DNA of 64,000 nucleotides from Clostridium sardiniense (GCF_016907995.1 NZ_JAFBDA010000014.1:21759-85758), one strand, 5' to 3'; counted from the first letter of the stretch, positions 16,563-25,969 are shown. Program-made: numbers and translations. The notes: a model not told the origin generated them from the sequence alone.

Positions 16563-17444
16563 TTACTCCTCCCCTTTATAGTAATTCATGAAAGTATCTA
16601 CTAATTCTTCTTCGCCAATACTTATATCATCAATTTCATATGAAGCTAATAATTTTATCAATGTATTTATATCCCCACTATAAGAAAAAATAATTGAATT
16701 TTTTATCCTTTTTACTTTTTCTCCTCCAAGTATCCTAATATCTCTTTCTATATTTTCATTAGTTAATATCGTTACTTTTTTCTTACTAAAAGCCTTTATT
16801 GTGGACATATCTTTTATATCTACAATATTTCCATCTCTAATTATTACCGCTCTATTACAATAGTTTTGAACCTCAGTAAGATTATGACTTGATAAAAATA
16901 TTGTTGTACCTTTCTTTTTTTCTTCTAACAGAACTTCAAATAGAACATTCTGAACTAAAGGATCTAGCCCATTAGTTGGTTCATCTAAAATTATTAATTT
17001 AGGAGAGTTTATAAGAGCTTGTACTATAGCGACCTTCTTTTTGTTTCCAAGAGATAGTTCCCCCATTTTTTTATTTTCTTCTACCTCAAATCTTCTGCAC
17101 AAATATTTTACCTTATCTTTATCAATATCATCGTAAAAACTTTCTGCATAATTTAATATATCCTTTACCTTCATGTCATCATAAAATCTAACTTCACTAG
17201 GTACATATCCAACTACTTCTTTAACCCTTTTAGATTCTTTTTCACAATCTAAGCCAAAAATTTTGCAGCTTCCACTAGTAGGATATATAAAATTTAGCAT
17301 TGCTTTAATAGTTGTTGATTTACCTGCTCCATTTGGACCTATAAATCCAACTATTTCACCTTTATCAACATCAAAATTTATATTTTCTATAGCTCTTTTT
17401 CCATTATAATTTTTAGTTAATGATGAAACTTGTATAGCTTTCAT
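16563..17444 (-). CDS. ABC exporter ATP-binding protein
   Basis: 293 residues from the ATG at 17444, preceded by GAGGAG; 24 codons of open frame upstream lack a ribosome site. Walker A is GPNGAGKS (about residues 38-45), the signature LSLGNKKKVAIVQAL follows near 130, Walker B is LIILDEPTNGLDP and the H-loop is SSHNL. The C-terminal about 80 residues (after VIIRDGNIVD) form the variable extension of multidrug/bacitracin-type ATPases. It energises the two ABC-2 permeases encoded downstream. There is no adjacent regulator gene, unlike the GntR gene of YtrA-type operons. Confidence 0.93.
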   Translation of the reverse strand: MKAIQVSSLTKNYNGKRAIENINFDVDKGEIVGFIGPNGAGKSTTIKAMLNFIYPTSGSCKIFGLDCEKESKRVKEVVGYVPSEVRFYDDMKVKDILNYAESFYDDIDKDKVKYLCRRFEVEENKKMGELSLGNKKKVAIVQALINSPKLIILDEPTNGLDPLVQNVLFEVLLEEKKKGTTIFLSSHNLTEVQNYCNRAVIIRDGNIVDIKDMSTIKAFSKKKVTILTNENIERDIRILGGEKVKRIKNSIIFSYSGDINTLIKLLASYEIDDISIGEEELVDTFMNYYKGEE

Positions 17445-17607
17445 AAATACTCTCTCCTCTATTAAATTATTAACAACTGGTATTAAACTATCCACAAAAA
17501 CAATAAAATAATCCACTATAAGGCTATCATACTGTTGATATTCTTCTAATAATTTTAATTATACATATCCTTTAGATTATGTATTAACTACACTCTATAA
17601 ATAATAT

Positions 17608-17641
17608 GGTCATTAAATAGATTTCCTACTATCTAATGACC
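17608..17641 (-). terminator. Hairpin after iadA
   Basis: An 8-bp stem (GGTCATTA/TAATGACC) with an internal extended loop lies 30 bases past the iadA stop. The T-rich tract that follows is short, so termination may be partial. Confidence 0.55.
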
Positions 17642-17671
17642 TATCACATCTAATTATACAATATCTTCCTT

Positions 17672-18868
17672 TTAATCAAAAGACTCTTTTATTGCCTTTT
17701 CAAAAGTTCCAGTTGCTATAGGCTCACCTTTATCTACCATTAACTTTCCCATAGCAATTACTTTATCAATTGCTAAATCTGACTCATTAACTATTACTAT
17801 ATCTGCATCTTTTTCAGGCTCTATTCTCCCCTTACTTGTTAACTTAAGTGCATCAGAAACATTGGAGGTTATTACCTTTAAAGCTTTCTCAATATCTATT
17901 CCCTCAGTTAATATAGCCTTCTTTACTTCTCCGTAAAGACTCTCAACACTACATATCCCAAGGCCTTTTAACTTACCAGATTCATCAAAAATTGGCATAC
18001 TTCCATTTCCATCTGATGTAAAAGTTATTTTCTCTATTGGTAATCCCTTATCTAATAGATATTTTAATGCCTTAGATGCTATCATTTCTCCTTTTTCTAA
18101 ATTATCTGGATCTGAACTAGTTGTTAAATCCATATATCCTCCTCTTTTTACCCACTCTACTCCTGCATCTAAAAGTTCTTTTGTTCTACTCATATGTGTG
18201 GGTATAACTTGAGTTGCCGGTATTTCAGATTCATCTAACATCTTAAATAAAAAATCCAATCTTCTAGCCCCACCACCTAGATGAACATTCACAACTCCTG
18301 ATTTATTTGATAAAAGTCCACCAACTCTAGACTGAGCAACTAAATTTATAAATTCATCTAATCTTGGTTGTGAACTTCTATTATCCGAAAGTGCAATCTC
18401 TCCAACTCCAATTATTTCATCTACAAGCATTAGGTCTCCTTTAATACTATCAGTCATAGTTTTTACTGGAACTTCATAAGACCCTGAATAGCAGGTAGCT
18501 GTTATCCCTTCTTCCTTGAGTGCTTTCACCTTTGCAATTAATGCTCTCATATTTCTGCATACTCCATCTGTTCCTATACATCCATTGACAGTTGTGATTC
18601 CTGCTCTTGTTATATTACTTAATTGCAGTTCTGGTGTCCTTGTCTTAAATCCACCTTCACCTCCGCCACCTATTAAATGAACGTGTGCATCAATAAATCC
18701 TGGAAAAGCATACTTTCCTTTTCCATCAATAACTTCAATGTTAATAAAATCTTCTGGAATTTTTATACTCTCATATATTCCTTCAATCTTGTCATTTACT
18801 ATAACTATATCCTTTTCTCCTAGGTATTTTGGAGAATATATCTTTATGTTCTTAATAACTTTAATCAT
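17672..18868 (-). CDS. iadA: Isoaspartyl (beta-aspartyl) dipeptidase IadA
   Basis: 398 residues, the length of E. coli IadA (390). It is an amidohydrolase-superfamily member with the first metal motif DAHVHLIGGGGEGG, the VGEIALSDNRSSQP block where the carboxylate/lysine ligands lie, VNVHLGGGARRLDFLF, VIPTHMSRTKELLD and the catalytic aspartate region ITFTSDGNGSMPIF. The DGNGS block is specific for IadA. It hydrolyses beta-aspartyl dipeptides formed from damaged proteins or from non-ribosomal sources such as cyanophycin. A dimetal centre is expected. The gene is alone, with a GGAGTGAG site before the ATG. Confidence 0.93.
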   Translation of the reverse strand: MIKVIKNIKIYSPKYLGEKDIVIVNDKIEGIYESIKIPEDFINIEVIDGKGKYAFPGFIDAHVHLIGGGGEGGFKTRTPELQLSNITRAGITTVNGCIGTDGVCRNMRALIAKVKALKEEGITATCYSGSYEVPVKTMTDSIKGDLMLVDEIIGVGEIALSDNRSSQPRLDEFINLVAQSRVGGLLSNKSGVVNVHLGGGARRLDFLFKMLDESEIPATQVIPTHMSRTKELLDAGVEWVKRGGYMDLTTSSDPDNLEKGEMIASKALKYLLDKGLPIEKITFTSDGNGSMPIFDESGKLKGLGICSVESLYGEVKKAILTEGIDIEKALKVITSNVSDALKLTSKGRIEPEKDADIVIVNESDLAIDKVIAMGKLMVDKGEPIATGTFEKAIKESFD

Positions 18869-18944
18869 CTAAAAACTCACTCCTAAAATTATGATACTTT
18901 TATTTTCCCCCAAATTAACTCAATATTATTTATATACCTAAAAT

Positions 18945-18983
18945 AAAAAAGATTGCATTCTAATTTAGAATGCAATCTTTTTT
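18945..18983 (-). terminator. Strong bidirectional terminator after the heme oxygenase gene
   Basis: A 16-bp perfect stem beginning with A6 and ending with T6 (core GATTGCATTC) with a 7-base loop, 9 bases past the stop at 18992. Confidence 0.92.
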
Positions 18984-18991
18984 AAATATAT

Positions 18992-19648
18992 TTATTTATT
19001 AAATTTTGATAATTCTAATTCATTTGAGATAGCTATATTGTATACATAAGCATTAGAAACTTCATTAATAAACTTTTCTTCAAAGCTCTTTTTAATATCT
19101 AATAAATTTAGCTTTTCATGATAATCCATAATGAATGATTTCATTCCTTCAGCATCATCTAATGCTTCATATTTATAGTAATTTAATGCTTCATCCTTCA
19201 TACCACATGACTCTTTGAGAACATTGTATATAGTTCTTCCTCCAAAAAGATCTGCTAAAAATCTAGTATAAGCATGTGCTACTAATAATTCAGGCTCTCT
19301 TTCGCTTAACTCATTAAGTCTTTGAATATAAGCTTTTGTTGATGCTAAAAGTTTCATTGAGCTAAGTCTACTACCAAATAAAACTCTCAAATCCTTATAT
19401 ATTGCCTCTGAACGATAAACTTCCATTGTTGTAAACTCTTTAACTATACGATTTTTATCATGCTTTTGCAAATTAAATTCTAAGGTTTTATAAATTTCAT
19501 ATAAGTTAAATAGATACTCTGAATAACTTTCCACTGAAACAGCACCTTCCTTTAACTTCTTTAAAATCCCCGTATTCTCGGCCACATCATGTAACGCATC
19601 ACTATTTTTTTTAATCTCCATCATTAAAGAATCCATATTAGAACTCAT
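18992..19648 (-). CDS. Heme oxygenase (biliverdin-producing, clostridial type)
   Basis: 218 residues, all-helical heme oxygenase fold. The proximal heme ligand is probably H20 in ALHDVAENTGILKKLKEG, the family's N-terminal signature, and AHAYTRFLADLFGGR (about 120-135) is the distal-helix region with the flexible GG. Family members open heme to biliverdin, carbon monoxide and iron using oxygen and a reductant. An oxygen-using enzyme in an anaerobe may serve iron scavenging and oxygen or heme detoxification; related genes are known in C. perfringens and C. tetani. It is monocistronic with an AAGGTG ribosome site and a palindrome at its promoter region. Confidence 0.88.
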   Translation of the reverse strand: MSSNMDSLMMEIKKNSDALHDVAENTGILKKLKEGAVSVESYSEYLFNLYEIYKTLEFNLQKHDKNRIVKEFTTMEVYRSEAIYKDLRVLFGSRLSSMKLLASTKAYIQRLNELSEREPELLVAHAYTRFLADLFGGRTIYNVLKESCGMKDEALNYYKYEALDDAEGMKSFIMDYHEKLNLLDIKKSFEEKFINEVSNAYVYNIAISNELELSKFNK

Positions 19649-19684
19649 AAAAACACCTTCTTAAATATTTTATTCTAAAACTTT

Positions 19685-19703
19685 AACACGGTACAACCCT
19701 GTT
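19685..19703. promoter_or_regulatory. Inverted-repeat operator candidate at the heme oxygenase promoter
   Basis: On the minus strand the site fits AACAnGGTnnnACCnTGTT, arms of seven matched bases around a 3-base centre. It lies 37-55 bases upstream of the ATG and overlaps a possible -35 (TTGTAC), 18 bases before a TAAAAT -10. The bound regulator is unknown. Confidence 0.45.
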
Positions 19704-19824
19704 TATGGCTAAATAATAGTCTTTTAGAAAAAAACATTCAAACGCCTTATTTACTTAATTTTAGTTGCAGACACCCAAAAAAGGCCTTTATAAATAGTAT
19801 TTAGTTATATTTCTCACATTCTCT

Positions 19825-19839
19825 CCATAATGATTATCT
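19825..19839. promoter_or_regulatory. Fur-box-like sequence
   Basis: Minus-strand AGATAATCATTATGG matches the 7-1-7 Fur consensus TGATAATNATTATCA at 11 of 14 specified positions. It lies about 177 bases upstream of the heme oxygenase gene and 44 bases past the chromate transporter stop. The distance makes the role uncertain. Confidence 0.3.
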
Positions 19840-19882
19840 ATTAATTATTCCTTTACACTATGTTTAATAAGATGTTTTTATG

Positions 19883-20413
19883 TTAAAAAACTCCATAGAA
19901 TATAATTCCTAGTATTCCGGATATAATTATCGCTATTATAGGATGAACTTTCTTAGATAGTAACAATGTTCCTATTATAAGTGTTATTATTACAGATTTA
20001 ATATCAATATAGGCATCCTTTGCTAAATCAAAAAATGCTTGTATTATCAAAGCTATTAGTACAGGCCTCATTCCAAGTAATGCACCTCTTAATACCTTTG
20101 ATTCTTTAAATTTTTCCATGGCTTTTGATGCAATAGATACTAAAATAAAGGACATAGTTACCACCCCTAAAGTTGCTGCTATGCTCCCAAGTACTCCCGA
20201 AACTTTATATCCAACAAAAGTTGCTGAATTTATTGCTATAGGTCCAGGTGTCATCTGTGATATACCTATTATATCCATAAACACATTATTATTTATCCAA
20301 TGATGATTCTCTATTATTTCCCTTTGGATAAAGGGTATCATTGCATATCCGCCACCAAAACTAAATGTTCCTATCTTTAAGAAAGTAAAGAATAATTGTA
20401 TTAATATACTCAT
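19883..20413 (-). CDS. Chromate transporter family half-protein (distal)
   Basis: 176 residues, five or six hydrophobic segments. The family signature FLKIGTFSFGGGYAMIPFIQREI opens the protein, followed by the TPGPIAINSATFVGYKVSGVLGS block. Single-domain CHR proteins of about 180-200 residues occur as adjacent pairs that work together, replacing the fused ChrA. Its ATG follows the stop of the upstream half directly (TAGATG), with a GGTGGAG site in the last codons. The pair is assigned to anion (chromate/sulfate-like) transport by family; the physiological substrate in clostridia is unproven. Confidence 0.88.
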   Translation of the reverse strand: MSILIQLFFTFLKIGTFSFGGGYAMIPFIQREIIENHHWINNNVFMDIIGISQMTPGPIAINSATFVGYKVSGVLGSIAATLGVVTMSFILVSIASKAMEKFKESKVLRGALLGMRPVLIALIIQAFFDLAKDAYIDIKSVIITLIIGTLLLSKKVHPIIAIIISGILGIIFYGVF

Positions 20414-20950
20414 CTACTCCACCTTCTTCCTTAAAAATACTGCTCCATATAAGGCTGCTACTACTATTACTATAATAGGATTTATTTTAAAAATTATTAA
20501 TGCTATTAAGGCTATGACTAGAGTTACTCCATTTCTAATGTTCTTATCAACACCTTTTGCTAGACTTATAACACCAGTTAAAACTAGTATTGGTACAGCT
20601 GCTGATATTCCCTTAAATACAAGATTTACATAATAATTATCTCTAAATTGCATAAAGAATGCAGCAATTATAAGAATTATTAAAAATGATGGTAGTGCAA
20701 CTCCAAGAAGTGCAATAATTCCACCCATTACACCTGCTATTTTATAGCCAATAAAAAGAGAACAATTTACGGCCATAGCACCAGGAAAGCTTTGGGATAC
20801 TACAAGCATATCCATAAATTCTTCTTTAGTTACCCAACCTTGCTTATTTACAACTTCTTCTTCAATAATTGGAATCATGGCATAACCACCACCAAATGTA
20901 AATGCACCTATCTTAAAAAATGAAATAAACATCTTTAAAACTTTATCCAC
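20414..20950 (-). CDS. Chromate transporter family half-protein (proximal)
   Basis: 178 residues from a GTG at 20950 that follows GGAGGAAATATT; eighteen codons of open frame upstream have no ribosome site. It repeats the family layout of its neighbour: FFKIGAFTFGGGYAMIPIIEEEV, then SQSFPGAMAVNCSLFIGYKIAGVMGG, then several hydrophobic stretches to the RKKVE end. The two halves are probably inserted in opposite orientations and form one transporter. The intergenic region upstream (20951-21285) has no regulator gene. Confidence 0.88.
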   Translation of the reverse strand: MDKVLKMFISFFKIGAFTFGGGYAMIPIIEEEVVNKQGWVTKEEFMDMLVVSQSFPGAMAVNCSLFIGYKIAGVMGGIIALLGVALPSFLIILIIAAFFMQFRDNYYVNLVFKGISAAVPILVLTGVISLAKGVDKNIRNGVTLVIALIALIIFKINPIIVIVVAALYGAVFLRKKVE

Positions 20951-21230
20951 AATATTTCCTCCATCTTTACTTTTATATACACATATTTTATCACAAACCC
21001 ACATATTTAATTTTAGAAATACTTTTCTATATTACTTTTTAACGTATTGTTACTATATATCCCTATTAACTTTTTATAATCAGTAAACTTATTGAATACT
21101 CATAAATTAAATTTTATTTCATTTATAATCTATATTATATAATTTAAATTCATTCATAATATTTTAAATACACTATCCATATACTTATCTATATCTTTCT
21201 TATACCTTAACAACATATAGAATCAAAAAA
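20951..21230. other. Intergenic AT-rich stretch, no gene seen
   Basis: About 280 bases of strongly AT-rich sequence between the chromate pair and the ptsI terminator. It must hold the chromate operon promoter. I found no convincing -35/-10 pair, structured RNA or small frame with a ribosome site. Confidence 0.6.
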
Positions 21231-21252
21231 AGCGTGGACTTAAGTCCACGCT
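21231..21252 (-). terminator. Terminator of ptsI
   Basis: A perfect 22-base palindrome (arm AGCGTGGACTT) followed on the minus strand by seven T; it lies 33 bases past the ptsI stop. Confidence 0.9.
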
Positions 21253-21285
21253 GAGATTTTGGGTTTGTGTTATTTATAAAAAAAT

Positions 21286-22905
21286 CTATTCTTGTTCTAA
21301 AATGATTTTTTTAGCAGTTAAAATTGATGAAGCACTCATTGAGAATTCATCTAGTCCGTATTCAACTAATGTTGGTATAGCAGCTTCGTCTCCTGCCATT
21401 TCTCCACACATTCCTACCCACTTGCCATGCTTATGGGCTCCATCTATAGTCATCTTTATTAATCTAAGTACAGCTGGGTGCATTGGATTATAAAGATATG
21501 ATACCTTTTCACTCATTCTGTCTGCTGCTAATGTATATTGAATTAAATCATTAGTTCCAATTGAGAAGAAGTCAACTTCTTTAGCTAACTCATCAGCCAT
21601 TACAGCTGCTGCTGGAATTTCAACCATGATACCCCATTGAGTTGTATCTGAGTATTCTTTTCCTTCAGCTCTAAGTTCAGCTTTACATTCTTCAACTACT
21701 TCTTTAGCAGATCTAAACTCTTGTATTCCTGAAATCATTGGGAACATTACAGCAAGATTTCCATATACTGAAGCTCTAAGTAATGCTCTTAATTGAACCT
21801 TAAATATTTCTTTTCTATCTAAACAAAGTCTGATTGCTCTATATCCTAAGAATGGATTCATTTCTTCTGGTAATGGTAAGTATGGTAATGTCTTATCTCC
21901 ACCAATATCAAGTGTTCTTATAACAACTTGGTTTCCATTCATATTTTCTAAAACATATTTATATGCTTCAAATTGCTCATCTTCAGTTGGAGCATTGTCT
22001 CTATCCATATATAAGAATTCAGTTCTGAATAGTCCAACTCCATCTCCTCCGTTAGCTATAACACCGTCAACATCTTCTGCCTTTCCGATATTTCCGCAAA
22101 CTTCGATTCTCTTACCTGACTTAGTTACAGTCTTAACTTCGATAAGCTTCTTAAGTTCTTCTTGTTCAGCTAAGAAAGTTTCTCTCTTAGCTTCATATTC
22201 TTTAATTGTAGCTTCATCTGGATTGATTATAGCTATACCTTCAATACCGTCAACTATTACTTTGTCTCCAGTTTTAACTGAAGTTGTGATATCTCCAAGA
22301 CCAACTATTGCAGGAATTTCTAATGTTCTAGCCATTATAGCTGAGTGTGAAGTTCTTCCTCCAATGTTAGTTAAGAATGCTACAACTTTGCTTCTATCTA
22401 ATTGTGCAGTATCTGATGGAGTTAAATCTTCAGCAACAACTATAGTATTTCCTTCTGTTATTGCAAAAGCATCTCCGCCTCTACCTGCTAAATTTGCTAT
22501 TATTCTCTTTGAAACGTCCTTTATGTCAGCTGCTCTTTCTCTCATGTAAGCATCTTCCATTGATTCGAAAATCATAACGAAAGTGTTTGTTACATTTTCA
22601 ACAGCTTTCATAGCGTTTAATTTATTATTTTCTATTTCCATAGCCATAGTTCCTGTGAATTCTGGGTCATCAAGTAAAGTTATGTGTGCTTCAAACACAG
22701 CAGCCTTTTCTTCTCCCATTTCTACAGCAGCCTTAGCTTTTATTTTCTCTAATTGGTCTCTTGACGCATCTAACGCTTTTTGTAATTTTTCCTTTTCTAA
22801 AGTTACATCTGTAACCTTTTCATCAGTTATAATTATTTCCTCATGCTCTTGTAAGAATACTTTTCCTATAGCGTATCCTTTTGAAGCAGCAATACCTTTT
22901 TTCAT
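21286..22905 (-). CDS. ptsI: PTS Enzyme I (phosphoenolpyruvate-protein phosphotransferase)
   Basis: 539 residues from the ATG at 22905, seven bases after AAGGAGG. The phosphohistidine is H187 in LTNIGGRTSHSAIMAR. The C-terminal PEP-binding barrel has GDGVGLFRTEFLYMDR, ALNIGGDK-like (TLDIGGDKTLPYL) and the active-site cysteine in KHGKWVGMCGEMAGD. It moves phosphate from PEP to HPr, which both drives PTS sugar uptake and, through HPr-Ser46-P, underlies CcpA catabolite control; this is relevant to the cre sites further along. The gene stands alone with its own promoter and terminator; no HPr gene is adjacent, which is normal in clostridia. Confidence 0.97.
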   Translation of the reverse strand: MKKGIAASKGYAIGKVFLQEHEEIIITDEKVTDVTLEKEKLQKALDASRDQLEKIKAKAAVEMGEEKAAVFEAHITLLDDPEFTGTMAMEIENNKLNAMKAVENVTNTFVMIFESMEDAYMRERAADIKDVSKRIIANLAGRGGDAFAITEGNTIVVAEDLTPSDTAQLDRSKVVAFLTNIGGRTSHSAIMARTLEIPAIVGLGDITTSVKTGDKVIVDGIEGIAIINPDEATIKEYEAKRETFLAEQEELKKLIEVKTVTKSGKRIEVCGNIGKAEDVDGVIANGGDGVGLFRTEFLYMDRDNAPTEDEQFEAYKYVLENMNGNQVVIRTLDIGGDKTLPYLPLPEEMNPFLGYRAIRLCLDRKEIFKVQLRALLRASVYGNLAVMFPMISGIQEFRSAKEVVEECKAELRAEGKEYSDTTQWGIMVEIPAAAVMADELAKEVDFFSIGTNDLIQYTLAADRMSEKVSYLYNPMHPAVLRLIKMTIDGAHKHGKWVGMCGEMAGDEAAIPTLVEYGLDEFSMSASSILTAKKIILEQE

Positions 22906-23260
22906 AATAAAATCCTCCTTAATTATGTTACCTATTAAAAAAATTAAGTACATAAATAAAACTGTTACAATTTAACAAGTCTTATGATAACTTTTACATA
23001 TTAAGTACAACCCTTATCAATTATAACATAATTTTTTTCCTTGTTAATACCTTATAAGATATTTTTTGTCCAAAAATAATGGATTATTTATATATATTTT
23101 TGAATTTTTTACATATTTATTCTCTAAATTAACATTTATCCACAAAATTTTACATATACTATCATATATTGAAATTTAAAGAATATTTGTTTTTAAAAGT
23201 TTTTTAATATTTTATATTTATATATTTATTTTCTACAAATTCACTTAATTTAATGTGCTC
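22906..23260. other. Long AT-rich region upstream of ptsI
   Basis: About 355 bases without a gene. It contains the ptsI promoter near 23.03 kb and a leader of roughly 110 bases. I see no convincing riboswitch or hairpin in the leader; the remainder is homopolymer-rich A/T sequence. Confidence 0.55.
23020..23047 (-). promoter_or_regulatory. Sigma-A promoter of ptsI
   Basis: On the minus strand, -35 TTAACA (23042-23047) and -10 TATAAT (23020-23025) are separated by 16 bases. Five of six and six of six consensus positions match. Confidence 0.65.
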
Positions 23261-23261
23261 T

Positions 23262-23305
23262 AAAAAAATAAAAATAAGCCAGATTTAAAATCCAGCTTAT
23301 TTTTC
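23262..23305 (-). terminator. Terminator of the first ROK kinase gene
   Basis: An interrupted stem (AATAAGC/GCTTATT, with an inner GATTT/AAATC pairing) 57 bases past the stop at 23358, flanked by T-runs on the minus strand. Confidence 0.75.
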
Positions 23306-23357
23306 AAACAATAATCTATATATAATTTAAGGGTTTTTAACTTTAATTATTAATTCA

Positions 23358-24299
23358 TTATTTTGTTTCCATCATAGCAAGAGCAATTGCACCTAGAACT
23401 CCAGCTTGACCTTCTAATTTTGCTTTCTCTATCTTGCAATTATTTAATATAGTGCCTAGACATCTCTTTTTCATCTCATCATTTATTTTGTCAAACACTA
23501 TTTTTCCTCCACCTGTAATTCCACCACCAATTACTATCATATCTGGATCAAATATGTTTGCGTAATTAGATATTGCAGCACCTAGATAAGATAATGCTTC
23601 TGATAAAATTTCATTTGCTACTTTATCTCCCTTTTCTGCTTCTATAAATACTTCTTTTGCTGAAATATTTTCATACTCTCTTAATGATGTTTCAACTCGG
23701 CTTTCTAATGCTTCTATAGCAGCTTTTTTAATTGCAGTTCCTGAAGTCATAGCTTCAACACACCCTCTATTTCCACATCCACATCTTCTTCCAGTTGTAC
23801 TTATAGTTGTATGTCCTACTTCTAAAGCATTTGCTGTACTTCCTCTATATATTTTACCATTTAATATGGCCCCACCGCCTACTCCAGTACTGGCTGTAAC
23901 ATATATCATATTCTCTGTATTAACTCCAGCTCCAAACTTAAACTCTGCAAGTGTAGCCACATTTGCATCATTATCTAAATATACTGGTACATTAAACTCA
24001 TCTTTAATTTCTTTTACTATATTATAATTTTTAAACGGTAAATTTGCAGGCTCTGCAATTAATCCATTTTTTATATCAAGTGGTCCTGGTGAACCTATAC
24101 CTATAGCTTTTATATCATCTATATTTATATCTTCTAATACATTTCTTATACTACTTTTTATCTTTTCTACAATTTGCTCAGGTCCTTTGTTAGCTTCTGT
24201 TCCAACTATTATTTCCTTTAAAATAGTCCCAGTCTCATCTGCTAATGCTGTATATATCTTAGTACCACCTAAATCAACCCCTACAAATAACTTCCCCAT
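23358..24299 (-). CDS. ROK-family sugar kinase, glucokinase-like, zinc-motif type
   Basis: 313 residues. N-terminal ATP-binding motif VGVDLGGTKIYTAL, catalytic aspartate in VYLDNDANVATLAEF (about residue 106), and the ROK zinc signature with the histidine of VGHTTI followed by RRCGCGNRGCVEAMTSG (about 155-180). Proteins with this complete motif are typically glucokinases or N-acetylglucosamine/N-acetylmannosamine kinases. Here it would phosphorylate monosaccharides (glucose, mannose or GlcNAc) released from imported glycans. It is the last gene of the minus-strand run MsmK-DUF-ROK-binding protein. A GGAGG site precedes the ATG. Confidence 0.9.
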   Translation of the reverse strand: MGKLFVGVDLGGTKIYTALADETGTILKEIIVGTEANKGPEQIVEKIKSSIRNVLEDINIDDIKAIGIGSPGPLDIKNGLIAEPANLPFKNYNIVKEIKDEFNVPVYLDNDANVATLAEFKFGAGVNTENMIYVTASTGVGGGAILNGKIYRGSTANALEVGHTTISTTGRRCGCGNRGCVEAMTSGTAIKKAAIEALESRVETSLREYENISAKEVFIEAEKGDKVANEILSEALSYLGAAISNYANIFDPDMIVIGGGITGGGKIVFDKINDEMKKRCLGTILNNCKIEKAKLEGQAGVLGAIALAMMETK

Positions 24300-24358
24300 A
24301 AAGTGACTCCTCCCTTAACCTCATCTATTTTTTATTAGTTAAAGTAAATTTATACTTT

Positions 24359-25468
24359 TTAGAATACTGTGTATTGTTCCTCTTTATCAAAAATATGAAG
24401 CTTATCTAAATCCATAACATATTCAACAGTTCCTTTTGTATTTACATTATCAGCTGTTGCTGTTTTTATTATCATTGTTCTTCCTTCACTCTTAAGATAT
24501 AAGAATGTTTCAGCTCCTAAGTTTTCTGATACATCTATTTCAGATTTAAATACTACGGCACCTTCTTTTTCTACATCTTCTCTCTTACAACTTATATTCT
24601 CTGGTCTTACTCCTACAATAACATCTGCATTTGCATGATTTGTTTCTCTAACTATCTTAGCTTTATCTGCTGGAAGCTCAACTTCATTCTCTAACATCTT
24701 AATAAATACTTTTCCATTCTTTTCATAAGTTGTTCCATAGAAGGTATTCATTTGAGGACTTCCAATAAAGCTTGCAACAAACATATTAGCTGGATGATCA
24801 TATATTTCTTTAGGTGATGCAACTTGTTGAATAACCCCATCTTTCATTACTACTATTCTTGTTCCAAGTGTCATAGCTTCTGTTTGATCATGAGTTACAT
24901 AAATAAACGTTGTCTTTAATTGCTTATATAATTTTGCTATTTCTGTTCTCATTTGAACTCTTAATTTAGCATCTAAGTTTGAAAGTGGCTCGTCCATTAA
25001 GAATACTTTTGGATGTCTAACTATCGCTCTTCCCATAGCAACTCTTTGTCTTTGTCCCCCTGATAGAGCCTTTGGTTTTCTATCTAATAAATGTTCTATA
25101 TCAAGAATCCTTGCAGCTTCTCTTACCTTCTTTTCTATTTCCTCTTTTGAAGTTTTTCTAAGTTTTAACGCAAAAGCCATATTATCATATACAGTCATAT
25201 GAGGATATAACGCATAGTTTTGGAATACCATCGCTATATCTCTTTCCTTAGGTGCTACATCATTCATTAGCTTATCCCCAATGTATAATTCTCCATCTGA
25301 AATTTCCTCAAGTCCTGCTATCATTCTAAGAGTTGTTGATTTACCACATCCTGATGGTCCAACAAATACTATAAACTCTCTATCCTTTATTTCTAAATTA
25401 AAATTATTTACCGCCTTAAATCCGTTTTCATATCTTTTTTCAATATTTTTTAATACTAATCCTGCCAT
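24359..25468 (-). CDS. msmK: Sugar ABC transporter ATP-binding protein, MsmK/UgpC type
   Basis: 369 residues. Walker [10 protein letters not shown] (37-45), signature [15 protein letters not shown], Walker [17 protein letters not shown], and a C-terminal MalK-like regulatory region of about 130 residues (TOBE-type folds, [11 protein letters not shown]). MsmK-type ATPases are shared among several carbohydrate ABC importers in Firmicutes. The LplB/LplC permeases at 40-42 kb and the binding protein at 27-28.6 kb have no ATPase of their own, so this is the obvious partner. It is preceded by a GGGAGG site and lies 59 bases upstream of the ROK gene. Confidence 0.93.
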   Translation of the reverse strand: MAGLVLKNIEKRYENGFKAVNNFNLEIKDREFIVFVGPSGCGKSTTLRMIAGLEEISDGELYIGDKLMNDVAPKERDIAMVFQNYALYPHMTVYDNMAFALKLRKTSKEEIEKKVREAARILDIEHLLDRKPKALSGGQRQRVAMGRAIVRHPKVFLMDEPLSNLDAKLRVQMRTEIAKLYKQLKTTFIYVTHDQTEAMTLGTRIVVMKDGVIQQVASPKEIYDHPANMFVASFIGSPQMNTFYGTTYEKNGKVFIKMLENEVELPADKAKIVRETNHANADVIVGVRPENISCKREDVEKEGAVVFKSEIDVSENLGAETFLYLKSEGRTMIIKTATADNVNTKGTVEYVMDLDKLHIFDKEEQYTVF

Positions 25469-25486
25469 TTTAATTGCCTCCCTAAT

Positions 25487-25969
25487 CTATATTCCACTAA
25501 AATTCAATGGATTTATTCTCTTACACATTGATATTAATTTCTTATCCATAGCTACTTTAAAACCTATAAGTTGTGAATTCTTCTGTACAAATATTATTTG
25601 CTCTCTTAATCCACTATCATCTACGCATGCTTTAACAAGCTTTGCTCCATTTTGATTTACTTCTTCTACACCTTTTACATTTACTATATTTTTAATATCT
25701 AAAGTTGTTATAACTTTCCTCTTTTTCTTATTCATTATCTTAGTTATTACTAACTCATTTTCTGTTAATTCATATTCGTATTCTAAGAACATAGCTCTTG
25801 CTATAAGACCTAATATTATATATCCAGCTATGAAAGCTATAACTCCAAATAACCCAACTATTACTGCTGCAATCATTGCAAGCACTACTAATGTATTTCT
25901 TGTAGTCTCAAATTTTTTTTGAAGCTTTCCATAATCTTTGGTTAAGAATTGCTCATAAAAATTATCCAT
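25487..25969 (-). CDS. Small membrane protein, bacterial-PH-like (DUF6106-like)
   Basis: 160 residues. Two adjacent hydrophobic helices (about residues 27-60, VVLAMIAAVIVGLFGVIAF and IILGLIARAMF) are followed by a beta-rich cytoplasmic tail beginning YEYELTENELVITKIMNKKKRKVI, with later VNVKGVE and KLVKACVDDS strands. This arrangement, two helices then a pleckstrin-like fold, resembles DUF6106 and other small PH-like membrane proteins of clostridia; I am unsure of the exact family. It sits 18 bases upstream of msmK, so it may be co-expressed with the transporter ATPase, but nothing in the sequence shows a transport role. Confidence 0.65.
   Translation of the reverse strand: MDNFYEQFLTKDYGKLQKKFETTRNTLVVLAMIAAVIVGLFGVIAFIAGYIILGLIARAMFLEYEYELTENELVITKIMNKKKRKVITTLDIKNIVNVKGVEEVNQNGAKLVKACVDDSGLREQIIFVQKNSQLIGFKVAMDKKLISMCKRINPLNFSGI

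Noticed and set aside
19649..19882. Riboswitch or structured leader before the heme oxygenase gene.
   Set aside because: There is room for one, but I could not pair any conserved-looking stems beyond short AT hairpins and the 19-base operator.
21995..22549. A 184-residue open frame on the plus strand opposite ptsI, and another at 22583-22975.
   Set aside because: Both lie wholly or largely over the clearly coding ptsI, have no ribosome site and show low-complexity Ser/Thr/Ile composition typical of antisense shadows.
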